A stretch of 64,000 nt of DNA. Origin: Occultella aeris. Lineage in GTDB: Bacteria; Actinomycetota; Actinomycetes; Actinomycetales; Beutenbergiaceae. Location of the stretch: positions 1 through 64,000 of the forward strand of contig NZ_CACRYJ010000050.1 of the NCBI RefSeq assembly GCF_902703175.1, in the 5' to 3' direction. The position numbers were made by a program, and so were the translations under genes. Shown one piece after another: positions 14,301-23,887 of this stretch (position 1 is the first letter of the stretch; each line of letters starts with the position of its first letter). The notes beneath the pieces are model-generated. The model saw only the letters and a program-made list of their open reading frames with translations. It had not been told where the DNA came from and ran no database searches.

Positions 14301-14444
14301 CTGTCCAGACCGATTCCCGCGCGTGGCCACGAGTTCCGGGCATTCACCGGGCTCACCCCGACACGATATGTCGAAGCCCGGCGGCGGTTCATGCGCGAGC
14401 ATCCCGGCCATGTGCTGGACAGCTGGCCGCTGCCGGTCGATTGA
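14301..14444 (+). pseudogene. C-terminal remnant of an AraC-family regulator
   Basis: Reading in the frame that ends at TGA 14442-14444 gives EFRAFTGLTPTRYVEARRRF followed by about 20 residues ending in WPLPVD. This is the last helix-turn-helix segment of AraC/XylS proteins (F-R-x-x-x-G-x-T-P-x-x-Y). No start codon or N-terminal domain exists upstream, where the VOC gene lies on the other strand. It is therefore a truncated relic. Confidence 0.75.
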
Positions 14445-14508
14445 TTGCCTCTGAGCGCGACAGCGCACGGCCCTCTAGTCTGAGGCAATCCCCAGCGAAG
14501 GAGCGCCC

Positions 14509-15090
14509 ATGGGCACGACAGTCATGTACGGCTCGGTGTCGGTGGACGGCTTCATCGCGGACGAGAACGATCAGCCCGGGCCGCTGTTCGACTGGCTGCT
14601 CAGCGGTGACGTCCCGTTGGACGAGAGCGGCGTGCTGAAGGTGTCGCAGACGTCCTTCGACCACGTCCGGCCGTACTGGGACCAGATCGGGGTGACGATC
14701 GTCGGCCGCCACGTCTTCGACCTGACGGACGGCTGGGACGGGAAGCCTCCGGGCGGGGTCGACCACGTGGTCGTCGTGACGCACCGGCCGAAGCCCGAGG
14801 GCTGGGACCCCGAGGGGTCGTTCCACTTCGCCGACGGCGTCGAGGCAGCCATGGCCAAGGCGCGGGGGCTCGCCGGTGACCGCATCATCGAGGTTGCCGC
14901 CGGCGACGTCGGTGGCCAGGTGCTGGCCGCGGGCCTGGTGGACGAGGTGCGGATGGACGTCGCACCCGTCGTGTTCGGATCCGGAAAGCGTTACTTCGGG
15001 TCGGTCCACGCGCAGCACCTGTTGGAGGATCCCGAGGTGGTGATTCAGGGCGACCGGGTACTGCACCTGCGCTATCGGGTGCGCCGTTGA
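14509..15090 (+). CDS. Dihydrofolate-reductase-like (RibD C-terminal domain) protein
   Basis: A 193-residue protein of the RibD_C/DHFR-like fold. The opening MGTTVMYGSVSVDGFIAD, the TIVGRHVFDLTDGWDG nucleotide-binding stretch, and GGQVLAAGLVDEVRMDVAPVVFGSGKRYF are characteristic. Members of this family act as NADPH-dependent reductases, but the substrate of the stand-alone actinobacterial versions is mostly unknown. AAGGAG precedes the ATG, and a TAGTCT hexamer about 35 nt upstream could be the -10 box. Convergent with the GH3 gene. Confidence 0.85.
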   Translation: MGTTVMYGSVSVDGFIADENDQPGPLFDWLLSGDVPLDESGVLKVSQTSFDHVRPYWDQIGVTIVGRHVFDLTDGWDGKPPGGVDHVVVVTHRPKPEGWDPEGSFHFADGVEAAMAKARGLAGDRIIEVAAGDVGGQVLAAGLVDEVRMDVAPVVFGSGKRYFGSVHAQHLLEDPEVVIQGDRVLHLRYRVRR

Positions 15091-15103
15091 CCACCCCAGC
15101 ACC

Positions 15104-18022
15104 TCACCTGCGGCAGTTCGGTTCACGATCACTGGCTTCGGGTCTCGTGTCTTGGCCGCCTCCAGGCAGCGACGAAGCGTCGGCGACACTGACTGCGGTG
15201 CTGGTTCGTTCCTCGATCGTGGCCAATCGGACCGGACCAGCCAGGACGACCCGAAGTCCAGGTGCCAGCTCGTCCTGCGTCGGTCCGGCGTCGACCCCGG
15301 CTCCGATCGGCGTCAGCGTCACCTCGGTGAGTTCGTGCCGACCCAACCCCGCCGGGACCTCCGCCTGGGCGAACGGGTACGCTCCGCCGTCGGCGATCGT
15401 CTCCAGGGTCACCGACGCCGGACCGGGCGCCGTGCGGGCGACCGTCAACCTGGCCGCCTCGGCGAGGTCCGCGACGGCGGTGAAGCCCAGCCATCCCGAG
15501 CCGGACGGTGCGGTGACCACCTCGCCCGTGGCCGGGGTGGCCTCCTCGATCCGGGTGCCGGAGTGCGTGTCGAAGTCGATCGCGCGCAGGGGCAGGCGGT
15601 GCGCGGTGACGGGCTCGCCGGCACGTGCGACGCGAACCACCAGCGGGGTGTCGGCCGCGTTCGGACCGGCCAGCACCCGGTAGTCGGCGGTCAGGACCAC
15701 CATCGCCGCCCGGGTGGTGTCCCAGACCGAGAACCGCTCGGCGGGGATCCGCAGCTCCACCGTGCGGCGCTCACCGGGCGCCAGTCTCACCCGAGCATGG
15801 GCGGCAAGGCGGCGCGGGAACGGCACCGGGTGCCCGGGGGAGTCGGTGTAGACCTGAACGACCTCGGTGGCCACTCGGTCCCCGGCATTCGACACCGTCA
15901 CGTGGGCGAGCACCCCCGCATCGTCGGTCTCGACGGTCAGGGCGTCGTAGCCGATCCGGGAGTACGTCAGCCCGTGCCCGAACGCGAACAGCGGCTCGGC
16001 GTCGGAGTACCAGTAGGTGGTGCCGGAGCCGAGGATGTCGTAGTCGAGCAGGTCACCGGCGTCGGACTCCGCCGCCCACCAGGTCTGCGGGAGGCGCCCG
16101 CTCGGCTCGACCTCGCCGAGGAGCACGTCCAGCAGCCCGTTGCCCGCCTCCTGGCCACCGTGGCAGGTCCACACGATCGCGGCGGCGTCCCGGGCGGCGG
16201 CATCCAGGGCATAGGGGTAGCTCGAGACGAGGACCAGCACGGCGGCCGGGTTCGCCTCCTGGACGGTCCGCCAGAGCTCGGCCATCGGGCTCGGCAGATC
16301 GAGCCCGGGCCGGTCCTGCGTCTCCCGGCCGAGCAGGTGTGGGTCGTTGCCGACGACGCACAGCACGACGTCCGCGTCCGCCGCCGCGGCTGCGGCGGCC
16401 GTCGTGCCCGAGCGCACGAGCCGGCGGACGAACCGCTCGGCCTCGTCCGGGCTGGCGGCGGTGGCGCCGACCCCGCCGCCGTACGCCTCCACGCGCAGCC
16501 ACCGACCGGTGCCGATGTGCTGGAAGGACCAGGTGTCGTCGGAGTGCCGGCGCGCACGCCAGGACTCACCCACCACCCAGCCCTGCGGCCGGGTCGCATC
16601 CGCCACGACCTGTTCGCCGTCGGCGCGCAGCAGCAGCCCGGTACTGGCCGCGGCCAGGGTGAGCACGCCGTGCCCCCAGTCGGTGACGTCCCAGAGCGCG
16701 TCCTCGACGGCGCCCGGTGCGTCGGCGACCAGCACCTGGTCGGCGCCGGCGCGCAGGTAGGCACCGGTGCTGACCGAACGCAGGGCGATCCGGTCCGAAC
16801 CGTCCACGACGGTGACGTCGGTGCCGCCCCAGCGAGCCCGGACGGCGTCGGCGATGCTCACCGTGTACGGCGGCGTGCCCGCGTACCAGTCCGGGAGCAC
16901 CCGGCCGGAGAGCGGGCCGATCACCGCCACCGAACCGGACGGCGTCAGTGGCAGCACCCCTGAGTTGCGGAGCAGTACCACGGCCCGCCCGGCGGCCTCC
17001 CTGGCCAGGTCCCGATGCTCGGGCAGGTCGAGGTGCTCGGCTGTGATGGCGGCGTCCGGGTCCGCCGGATCGAACTCGCCGGAGCGGGCCCGCACCGTGA
17101 GCACCCGCTCCACCGCCCGGTCGACGTCCGTCATCGAGATCAGGCCGCGCTCGAGGGCTTCGCGTACCAGGGCCAGGGGCGGCGCAGCGTCCGGGCCGTT
17201 GTCCGTGAACGAGTCGACGCCGGCCAGCAGGGCGGCGGCGTGCGCCTCGACGGGGTCCGGGTGGTAGCGCTCGGACCGGCTCAGGTTCGTGGGGGCGCCC
17301 GCGTCCGAGACGACGAGGAGCGACTGATCGGTCCAGGACCGCAGCTCCTCCAGCAGCTCTCGCGCCACGTGGTTCGGCCGGCCGTTCACCAGGTTGTAGG
17401 ACGGCATCACCGCGCCGACCACGCCGGCCTCGATCGGGCCCCGGTAGGCGGGCAGCTCGTACTCGTGCAGCACCCTCGGGCGCAGCTGCGATGAGGTGAC
17501 CGCGCGGTCGGTCTCGTTGTTGTAGGCGAGGAAGTGCTTCAGCGTGGGCACGGTGCGCCAGACCCGCTGGTCTTCGCCGCGCAGGCCGAGCGCGTACCCG
17601 GCGGCGAGTTCCGCGGTCAGGTGCGGGTCCTCGGAGTAGCCCTCCTCGTTACGGCCCCAGAGCGGGTTCCGCAACGGATTCACCACGGGCGCCCAGACGT
17701 TGCGGCTGACCGTCGCATCGGCCGCCTGCTTGGCCCGCAGTTCGATGCCCACCTGCGCCCCGACACGGCGCAGCAGGTCCGGGTCCCAGCCGGCGGCGAG
17801 GCCGACCGGCTGCGGATACATCGTCGCCCGACCGAGCCAGGCCACTCCGTGCAGCACCTCCGCACCGGTCGTGAACGGCGCCAGGCCGAGACGCTCGACG
17901 GTGGGGCTCGCCTGGTGCAGCATCGCCACCTTCTCGTCGTCGGTGAGTTGGGCGAGGAGGTCGCCGACGAGTGCCGGAAGGTCCCGCCCGGTCTTGGGTC
18001 CTGCCGTGTCCCGTTGAGGCAC
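15104..18022 (-). CDS. Glycoside hydrolase family 3 enzyme with inserted fascin-like domain
   Basis: A 972-residue cytoplasmic beta-glycosidase without signal peptide. The GH3 barrel runs from about residue 15 to 330, with WGRNEEGYSEDPHL, TLKHFLAYNNE and the nucleophile region LLVVSDAGAP (Asp near residue 240; SDA replaces the common SDW). The alpha/beta sandwich domain is interrupted around residues 420-520 by a fascin-like module (ALRSVSTGAYLRAG, FQHIGTGRWLRVE). A fibronectin-III-like domain and a C-terminal CBM6-like sandwich follow. GTG start chosen for AAGGAG 8 nt upstream. Likely role is removing beta-linked glucose or xylose from imported oligosaccharides. Divergent from the binding-protein gene across a region with two LacI-type sites. 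Confidence 0.9.
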   Translation of the reverse strand: MPQRDTAGPKTGRDLPALVGDLLAQLTDDEKVAMLHQASPTVERLGLAPFTTGAEVLHGVAWLGRATMYPQPVGLAAGWDPDLLRRVGAQVGIELRAKQAADATVSRNVWAPVVNPLRNPLWGRNEEGYSEDPHLTAELAAGYALGLRGEDQRVWRTVPTLKHFLAYNNETDRAVTSSQLRPRVLHEYELPAYRGPIEAGVVGAVMPSYNLVNGRPNHVARELLEELRSWTDQSLLVVSDAGAPTNLSRSERYHPDPVEAHAAALLAGVDSFTDNGPDAAPPLALVREALERGLISMTDVDRAVERVLTVRARSGEFDPADPDAAITAEHLDLPEHRDLAREAAGRAVVLLRNSGVLPLTPSGSVAVIGPLSGRVLPDWYAGTPPYTVSIADAVRARWGGTDVTVVDGSDRIALRSVSTGAYLRAGADQVLVADAPGAVEDALWDVTDWGHGVLTLAAASTGLLLRADGEQVVADATRPQGWVVGESWRARRHSDDTWSFQHIGTGRWLRVEAYGGGVGATAASPDEAERFVRRLVRSGTTAAAAAAADADVVLCVVGNDPHLLGRETQDRPGLDLPSPMAELWRTVQEANPAAVLVLVSSYPYALDAAARDAAAIVWTCHGGQEAGNGLLDVLLGEVEPSGRLPQTWWAAESDAGDLLDYDILGSGTTYWYSDAEPLFAFGHGLTYSRIGYDALTVETDDAGVLAHVTVSNAGDRVATEVVQVYTDSPGHPVPFPRRLAAHARVRLAPGERRTVELRIPAERFSVWDTTRAAMVVLTADYRVLAGPNAADTPLVVRVARAGEPVTAHRLPLRAIDFDTHSGTRIEEATPATGEVVTAPSGSGWLGFTAVADLAEAARLTVARTAPGPASVTLETIADGGAYPFAQAEVPAGLGRHELTEVTLTPIGAGVDAGPTQDELAPGLRVVLAGPVRLATIEERTSTAVSVADASSLPGGGQDTRPEASDREPNCRR

Positions 18023-18070
18023 CGTCGATGCTCCTTTGCCTTGACGTCTGTGCGAGAGAGCGATCCCGGT

Positions 18071-18084
18071 TCGAATCGGTTCGA
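18071..18084. promoter_or_regulatory. LacI-type operator ahead of the GH3 gene
   Basis: TCGAATCGGTTCGA: arms TCGAA and TTCGA are exact inverted repeats around a central CG, the form bound by LacI-family proteins. It lies about 50 nt upstream of the GH3 start. A possible minus-strand promoter is CATAAT at 18162-18157 with TGGAAA 17 nt further upstream. Confidence 0.6.
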
Positions 18085-18211
18085 TTCCCGGAGCGTTGCG
18101 ATCGGTCGCTCTGCCCAATAGGCATCAACCCACTCGATGCCCGTCCAACTCGTTTCATTATGGCGGTTATTCGGGTGCCTTTCCAGCCGCCGGAGTCGGT
18201 GGGCGAAGTGG

Positions 18212-18241
18212 TTGCGCTGTCCGTGCATGGTGGCTTACGAT
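18212..18241 (+). promoter_or_regulatory. Candidate promoter of the sugar ABC-transporter operon
   Basis: TTGCGC at 18212-18217 and TACGAT at 18236-18241 with 18 nt between them. The LacI-type site begins 9 nt after the -10 box, so a bound repressor would sit over the transcription start. Confidence 0.45.
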
Positions 18242-18249
18242 CGGCACGT

Positions 18250-18263
18250 TCGAACCGCTTCGA
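18250..18263. promoter_or_regulatory. LacI-type operator ahead of the transporter operon
   Basis: TCGAACCGCTTCGA: exact arms TCGAA/TTCGA with a central CG, placed immediately downstream of the candidate -10 box and about 63 nt before the binding-protein start. Confidence 0.65.
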
Positions 18264-18325
18264 TGAGTGCGCGCAGAGGCGCACCGAGGCAGCGGTCCGC
18301 CATCCACGAAGGAGTGAACGCGAAC

Positions 18326-19981
18326 ATGAACACCGGCTCCCACCCAGACGTGACCCGGGTGCTACCGCTGAACCGGCGGTCGTTCCTGACCATCCTCGGC
18401 CTCGGCGCGGCCTCCTCGGCCGCCCTGGCGGCATGCAGCTCCGAGCCGCCCAGCGGCTCCGGCGGCCCGAGCGGCGGGGGCGGCGACGTCACCAGCGCGC
18501 TGCCCAACCACATCCCGATCGACTACGTGACCCCGGACTTCCCGAGCGTGAACGGGTCCACGGCGGGCTACGCGACGATCCCGACGGACCTGGTCCAGGT
18601 GTTCGACGCCCCGCCCGGATCAGGCTCGGAGTTCACCGCGATGACCCCGCTCTGGGGTGCCATCCCGCCGACCGAGGGCAACCAGTACTTCGACGCTGTG
18701 AACGCGGCCATCGGGTCCACGATCACGTTCCAGATCAGCGACGGCAACACCTACGGTGACAAGCTCGCCGCAGTGCTCGCCTCCGAGCGGGACGTGCCGG
18801 ACTGGGTCTCCATCCCCACCTGGAACATCCCGCCGCGCTTCGACCAGGCCGTCGAGGCACTGTTCGAGGACCTCACGCCGTACCTCGCCGGCGACGCCGT
18901 CGAGAAGTACCCGAACCTCGCCAACATCCCCACCGACGTCTGGAAGTTCTGTGTCTTCGACGGTCAGCTCAAGGCGCTGCCGTTCCCCGGTGAGATCATC
19001 ACCGACGCGATCTTCTACCGCGATGACATCCTCGAGGCCGAGGGCATCACCACGCAGCCGACGAACGGCCAGGAACTGCTCGACCTGGCCAAGGAGCTCA
19101 CCGGCGCCGACCGATGGGGCGCGAACGACCTGTGGAACTCCTCGGTGATCATCCACGGTGTGGTGCCGAAGTGGCGGATCAACGACGACGGCACGCTCAC
19201 CCACCGCGTCGAGACCGACGAGTACCGCGCCGCGCTGGAGTGGAACGCGGCGCTGTTCGCGCAGGGGTCGGTGCACCCGGACGCCGTCGCCGACAACTCC
19301 GGTGACGCCAAGACCCGGTTCGAGTCCGGTCTGGTGCTGATCAGCAATGACGGCGTCGGCGGCTGGCACGAGGCGCTCAGCCGGCAGCTGGCATCGAACC
19401 CGACCTACTCCCAACGTCCCTTCACGCCGTTCGCGGCGGAAGGCGGCACCCCGGTCCTGTGGAAGGGGAACCCGGCCAACATCTTCTCGTTCATCAAGAA
19501 GAACGAGGACAAGGCGCGGATCGAGGAACTGCTCGCGGTCGCCGACTTCCTCGCCTCCCCGTTCGGCACGACCGAGTACCAGCTGATCAACTTCGGCCTC
19601 GAGGACGTCCACTTCACGTTCGACCAGAACGGCCTGCCGGTGGCCACCGAACTGGCCGCGACCGAGGTGCAGCCCACCTACATCTTCCTGACCGACCCGC
19701 CCGTGGTGAACACCAAGGTGCAGTACCCCGGGTTCGTGGAGGCGTTCTGCACCTGGATGGCCGACGCCGCCGGGTACGTCCAGGACCCGGCCTTCTTCGG
19801 GATGCAGATCACCGAGCCGACCCAGTACGCCTCCCTGGCGCAGCCGTTCGAGGACCTCGAGAAGGACATCTCCCGCGGACGCAAGTCCATGGCGGACCTG
19901 GACACCGCGATCGAGACCTGGCGGACCTCGGGTGGTGAGGAGCTGCGCGCCTTCTACACCGACATCCTGGACGCGCAGTGA
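18326..19981 (+). CDS. ABC sugar transporter, lipoprotein solute-binding protein
   Basis: A 551-residue extracellular substrate-binding protein. The N-terminus has a twin-arginine stretch NRRSFL at residues 16-21, a hydrophobic segment, and lipobox LAAC with Cys37 as the lipidated residue, so it is probably a Tat-exported lipoprotein. The rest fits the large (about 550-residue) binding proteins that pair with LplB/YtcP-type permeases for oligosaccharides. ATG at 18326 is used; a GTG four codons earlier is possible. It overlaps the first permease by GTGA. Its ligand cannot be read directly, but the flanking hydrolases suggest xyloglucan-type oligosaccharides. Confidence 0.9.
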   Translation: MNTGSHPDVTRVLPLNRRSFLTILGLGAASSAALAACSSEPPSGSGGPSGGGGDVTSALPNHIPIDYVTPDFPSVNGSTAGYATIPTDLVQVFDAPPGSGSEFTAMTPLWGAIPPTEGNQYFDAVNAAIGSTITFQISDGNTYGDKLAAVLASERDVPDWVSIPTWNIPPRFDQAVEALFEDLTPYLAGDAVEKYPNLANIPTDVWKFCVFDGQLKALPFPGEIITDAIFYRDDILEAEGITTQPTNGQELLDLAKELTGADRWGANDLWNSSVIIHGVVPKWRINDDGTLTHRVETDEYRAALEWNAALFAQGSVHPDAVADNSGDAKTRFESGLVLISNDGVGGWHEALSRQLASNPTYSQRPFTPFAAEGGTPVLWKGNPANIFSFIKKNEDKARIEELLAVADFLASPFGTTEYQLINFGLEDVHFTFDQNGLPVATELAATEVQPTYIFLTDPPVVNTKVQYPGFVEAFCTWMADAAGYVQDPAFFGMQITEPTQYASLAQPFEDLEKDISRGRKSMADLDTAIETWRTSGGEELRAFYTDILDAQ

Positions 19982-20979
19982 CCGCAACTACCCGCGGCGA
20001 AGGCACCCACCGGACCGGCCGCACGCGCCGGTCCGGGCGGGTGGCCCAGTCCGGCCCGCCGGTACGGCACCGGAGCGCGTGGAGCCGGATCAAGCGGGAC
20101 CGGTCGCTGCTCATCATGACGATTCCGGTGATCGTGCTGCTCGGTGTGTTCGCGTACGTGCCGATGCTCGGCAACGTGATCGCCTGGCAGGACTACTCGC
20201 CGTACGTGGGCATCCTCGACTCCCCGTTCGTCGGCTGGTGGAACTTCGAGCGCGTCTTCACGAACCCGCTGTTCTGGGACGCGGTCCGCAACACCCTGGT
20301 GATCACCGCGTTCCAACTGGTGTTCTTCTTCCCGATCCCGATCGTGCTGGCGCTCCTGCTGAACAGCGTCATCACGCCGGCGATCCGGACCACCATCCAG
20401 TCCGTGGTGTACCTGCCGCACTTCTTCTCGTGGGTGCTGGTCGTCACGATCTTCCAGCAACTCCTTGGCGGTGCCGGGCAGCTGCACCGGATCCTGGCGG
20501 ACAACGGCATCGCGATGCCGGACATCATGACGAACCCGGACACCTTCCTGGTGCTGATCACGGCGCAGTCTGTCTGGAAGGACGCGGGCTGGGGCATCAT
20601 CATCTTCCTCGCAGCCCTTTCCACGGTGGACCCGGCCCTGTACGAGGCATCGGTGATGGACGGCGCGAACCGCTGGCGCCGGATCTGGCACATCACCCTG
20701 CCCGCCCTGCGCCCGGTGATCATCCTGCTGCTCATCCTGCGGCTCGGCGACGCGCTGACCGTCGGCTTCGAGCAGCTGATCCTGCAGCGCGGCGCCGTCG
20801 GCGCCGGCGTGGCCGAGGTGCTCGACACGTTCGTCTACTACCAGGGCGTCATCAACGGTGACTGGAGCTTCGCGGCCGCCGCGGGTCTGGTCAAGGGGAT
20901 CGTCAGCCTGATCCTTGTGCTCGGGGCCAACAAGATCGCACACGTCTTCGGAGAAGCTGGGGTGTACAAGCGCGCATGA
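19978..20979 (+). CDS. ABC sugar transporter permease, LplB type
   Basis: A 333-residue inner-membrane permease. After a basic N-terminal 40 residues there are six hydrophobic helices. The cytoplasmic coupling loop reads EASVMDGANRWRRIWHITLPALRPVI, the E-A-x-x-D-G-A-x(8)-I-x-L-P pattern of binding-protein-dependent permeases. It overlaps both neighbours by four bases, so the three transporter genes are translationally coupled. Confidence 0.93.
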   Translation: MTATTRGEGTHRTGRTRRSGRVAQSGPPVRHRSAWSRIKRDRSLLIMTIPVIVLLGVFAYVPMLGNVIAWQDYSPYVGILDSPFVGWWNFERVFTNPLFWDAVRNTLVITAFQLVFFFPIPIVLALLLNSVITPAIRTTIQSVVYLPHFFSWVLVVTIFQQLLGGAGQLHRILADNGIAMPDIMTNPDTFLVLITAQSVWKDAGWGIIIFLAALSTVDPALYEASVMDGANRWRRIWHITLPALRPVIILLLILRLGDALTVGFEQLILQRGAVGAGVAEVLDTFVYYQGVINGDWSFAAAAGLVKGIVSLILVLGANKIAHVFGEAGVYKRA

Positions 20980-21971
20980 GTACCGCACTCGGATCCAACC
21001 GGGGAACCCACCCGGCCATCGATGAGACCGCCGCCGGCACCGCCCGGCCAGACCCCCGCCGTCGTCCCCGTCGTTCCAAGCACCGCCCGGCCTGGGAGGA
21101 CCGACCCACCGCGCTGGGGACCGGCGCGAAGGTGATCGTGCTCGCCCTGATCGTGCTCGCCGTCGTCTACCCGCTGTACACCGTGATCATCACGTCCCTG
21201 TCCACGACGGCGGCCGTGACCGAGGCCGGCGGCCTGATCACCGTGCCCACGGAACTGACCACGGCGGCCTACCGGCAGATCCTCGCCGGCGGCATCGTGA
21301 CGAGGGCGACCACGGTCAGCATCGGTGTAACAGCGGTCGGCACGCTGCTGTCCACCACGGTGTCCATCCTGTGCGCATACGGGCTCTCCAAGCCGTCCTC
21401 GTTCGGGCACCGCCCGATCCTGTTCGTGCTGCTGATCACCATGTTCTTCGGGGCCGGGATGATCCCGACCTACCTGCTGGTGAGCAACCTCGGTCTGATC
21501 GACACCTACTGGTCGCTGATCCTGCCCGGCGCGGTCTCGGCGTTCAACGTCCTGCTGCTGCGCAACTTCTTCATGGGCATCGATCCCGGCATCACCGACG
21601 CCGCGCGGATCGACGGCGCGGGGGAGTGGCGCGTGCTCGGCCAGATCGTGCTGCCGATGTCGAAGGCGGTGACGGCGGTGGTCGCCCTGTTCTACGGCGT
21701 CGGGTACTGGAACGCGTTCTTCAACGCGATGCTCTACATCAACGACAACGCCAAATGGCCGCTGCAGCTGGTGCTGCGCTCGTATGTGCTGCAGGGCGTC
21801 ACGCTGCCGGGCTCCGGGGTGGGGCAGGTGGACGTCGCGACGGGCGCCGTGACCGGGCTGCCGGTGAAGATGGCCGTGATGGTCCTCGCGATCATCCCGG
21901 TGCTCGTCGTCTACCCGTTCGTGCAGCGCCACTTCACGAAGGGCGTGATCTTCGGGGCGATCAAGGGCTGA
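20976..21971 (+). CDS. ABC sugar transporter permease, YtcP type
   Basis: A 331-residue second permease with six hydrophobic helices and coupling loop DAARIDGAGEWRVLGQIVLPMSKAV. The first 45 residues are basic and disordered. No ATPase gene follows; CUT1 systems in actinobacteria often share a MsiK-like ATPase encoded elsewhere. The gene converges on the universal stress protein gene 12 nt downstream. Confidence 0.93.
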   Translation: MSTALGSNRGTHPAIDETAAGTARPDPRRRPRRSKHRPAWEDRPTALGTGAKVIVLALIVLAVVYPLYTVIITSLSTTAAVTEAGGLITVPTELTTAAYRQILAGGIVTRATTVSIGVTAVGTLLSTTVSILCAYGLSKPSSFGHRPILFVLLITMFFGAGMIPTYLLVSNLGLIDTYWSLILPGAVSAFNVLLLRNFFMGIDPGITDAARIDGAGEWRVLGQIVLPMSKAVTAVVALFYGVGYWNAFFNAMLYINDNAKWPLQLVLRSYVLQGVTLPGSGVGQVDVATGAVTGLPVKMAVMVLAIIPVLVVYPFVQRHFTKGVIFGAIKG

Positions 21972-21982
21972 CGCCCGCGGGC

Positions 21983-22834
21983 CTACCGGACCACCGCGAC
22001 CGGGCACCTCGAGGTGCGCAGCACGTCCTGGCTCACCGAACCCAGGAGCATCCCCTTGAACGTGCCCCGGCCCCGTGACCCGACGACAACCAACGCCGCC
22101 GTGGCCGACTCCTCGGTCAGCAGCACCGACGGCGGTCGCGGCACGACGACCGTCTCGACGGTCACGTCCGGGTACCGCTCGCGCCGGCCCGCGAGCGCCT
22201 CGGCGACGATGCGCTCACCGGAGGCGAGGGCCTCGGGGATGTCGTTGATCGGGTTGGACAGGCCCTCGACGCGGCCCGGCCGGGTGTGCCACCAGCCGTG
22301 CACCACCCGCAGCGGTGCCCCGGTCAGGCCGGCTTGTGCGAATGCGAAGTCGAGCGCGGCGGCGGAGCCGCCGGAGCCGTCGATACCCACCACGATCCGC
22401 CGGCTCTCGGCGTCCTCGGGCCGGCGCACCACCACCACGGGAGACGTGGCGTGCCGGCTCACGTGCTGGCTCACCGAGCCGAGCAGCAACCCCGCCGCCT
22501 GGGTGTGGCCGCGGGCACCGATGACGACCATGGCCGCGCCGGCGGAGGCGTCGACCAGAGCCGGCACGGGCGGACCGCCGATCAGTTCGTGGGTCACCGA
22601 GGAGCTGGCCAGGCCGACCAGCCGGTCGCGCACCGCCTGCTCGAGCTCCGCCAGGTGCAGTTCGTACCAGGCGGTCGAGGGACTGAGGTTGACGGCAGCC
22701 GGGTCGTACAGTGACGTGAGCAGGTGCAACGGGGCGGAGCGCTGCACTGCGGCACGGTCGGCCCACTCGACGGCGAGGTCGGCGTCCGGGGACCCGTCGT
22801 AGCCGACGATGACGGCATTGCGTGGGATCTTCAT
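21983..22834 (-). CDS. Universal stress protein with two USP domains
   Basis: A 283-residue cytoplasmic protein made of two tandem USP domains. Each has an ATP-binding loop of the form G-2x-G-9x-G-S: GARGHTQAAGLLLGS in the first half and GSRGRGTFKGMLLGS in the second. Both domains end in a VVVVR/VAVVR strand. It lies between the transporter and lacI but on the lacI strand, and has no evident link to sugar use. Confidence 0.93.
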   Translation of the reverse strand: MKIPRNAVIVGYDGSPDADLAVEWADRAAVQRSAPLHLLTSLYDPAAVNLSPSTAWYELHLAELEQAVRDRLVGLASSSVTHELIGGPPVPALVDASAGAAMVVIGARGHTQAAGLLLGSVSQHVSRHATSPVVVVRRPEDAESRRIVVGIDGSGGSAAALDFAFAQAGLTGAPLRVVHGWWHTRPGRVEGLSNPINDIPEALASGERIVAEALAGRRERYPDVTVETVVVPRPPSVLLTEESATAALVVVGSRGRGTFKGMLLGSVSQDVLRTSRCPVAVVR

Positions 22835-22885
22835 GCCTCCATCATCGCCGTCGCTTCCCGGAGGGGGTAGGCCCGAGGTCCCGCC

Positions 22886-23887
22886 TCAGCGCGGCGGCGC
22901 GGTGCTCGAGCGCTCGTGCAGGGTGGGCGCGATCAGGCGGGTCTCGACCGTGTCGGATCCCCGCAGGCGGGCGAGCGCCATGTCCACGGCGACCTGCCCG
23001 ATGTTCAGCGCCGGGATGTCCATGGCCGTGATCGGCACCGGCTGGGCGTCGGCGACGTCCGCCGGGGCCAGTGCCACCACCGAGATGTCCTCCGGGACCC
23101 TCCTGCCGCGCTCGCGCAGGCTCGCCAGGATCACCGGCAGGGCGGCCTCGTTGTGGACGACCAGGCCGGTCAGGTCGGGGACCTGCGTCAGCACGGCGTC
23201 CAGGGCGGCGATGGCCTCCCCGGGCGCGGTGCCGGCCGGCTCGATGACGCAACCGACGCCGTCGTGGGTGGCCTGGGCACGGTAGCCGCGCAGCAGCCGG
23301 TCCGCGTAGGAGGTGTGCCGCGCGATCACGGCGGGCGGTGGCCCGATCAGGGCGACGTTGCGATGGCCGAGCGCGGTCAGGTGCCGCAGGGACAGGCGTG
23401 CGGCCGCCTCGAAGTCGAAGTCGACGCAGCTCACGCCCCTGGCGTCCTCGGGCAGGCCGATCAGGATGGTGGGCTGCCGCAGGGCCGCGACCTGCGGGAT
23501 CCGGGGGTCGTCGGACTCGACGTCCATGAGGATGAGTGCGTCCACGAGCGAGCCGGAGCCGACCCGGCCCACTCCGTCGGCCTCGTCCTGGGTGAGCAGG
23601 AGCACGTCGTAGTCCGCGGTGCGGGCGCGGGTGACCACGCCGGTGACGAACTGCATGATCACGCTGACGTCCACGTCCGGGCGCAACGGCGCCATCAGCG
23701 CGAAGATGTTCGTGCGAGCCGAGGCCAGGGCGCGGGCGCCGGCGTGCGGGTGGTAGCCGAGGTCGGCGATCGCCTTCTCCACCCGGGCCCGGGTGCTCGC
23801 CGAGATCGTCCGCTTCCCGCTGAGCGTGTAGGACACGGTGGACACCGATACCCCCGCGCGGCGGGCCACGTCGTTGATCGTCACCAT
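22886..23887 (-). CDS. LacI-family transcriptional regulator of the carbohydrate island
   Basis: A 333-residue regulator. The N-terminal helix-turn-helix and hinge read [52 protein letters not shown]. The effector-binding domain is a periplasmic-binding-protein fold with [13 protein letters not shown]. The sugar ligand is probably a breakdown product of the imported oligosaccharide. The ATG overlaps the GH95 stop by seven bases, so lacI can be translated from the GH95 transcript; a LacI-like palindrome 63 nt upstream of the start suggests autoregulation. Targets are probably the TCGAA-N4-TTCGA sites around the island. Confidence 0.93.
   Translation of the reverse strand: MVTINDVARRAGVSVSTVSYTLSGKRTISASTRARVEKAIADLGYHPHAGARALASARTNIFALMAPLRPDVDVSVIMQFVTGVVTRARTADYDVLLLTQDEADGVGRVGSGSLVDALILMDVESDDPRIPQVAALRQPTILIGLPEDARGVSCVDFDFEAAARLSLRHLTALGHRNVALIGPPPAVIARHTSYADRLLRGYRAQATHDGVGCVIEPAGTAPGEAIAALDAVLTQVPDLTGLVVHNEAALPVILASLRERGRRVPEDISVVALAPADVADAQPVPITAMDIPALNIGQVAVDMALARLRGSDTVETRLIAPTLHERSSTAPPR

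Noticed and set aside
15152-16963. Plus-strand 603-codon open frame opposite GH3
   Set aside because: Antisense to well-conserved GH3 motifs, no family resemblance, and biased toward R, G, A and P.
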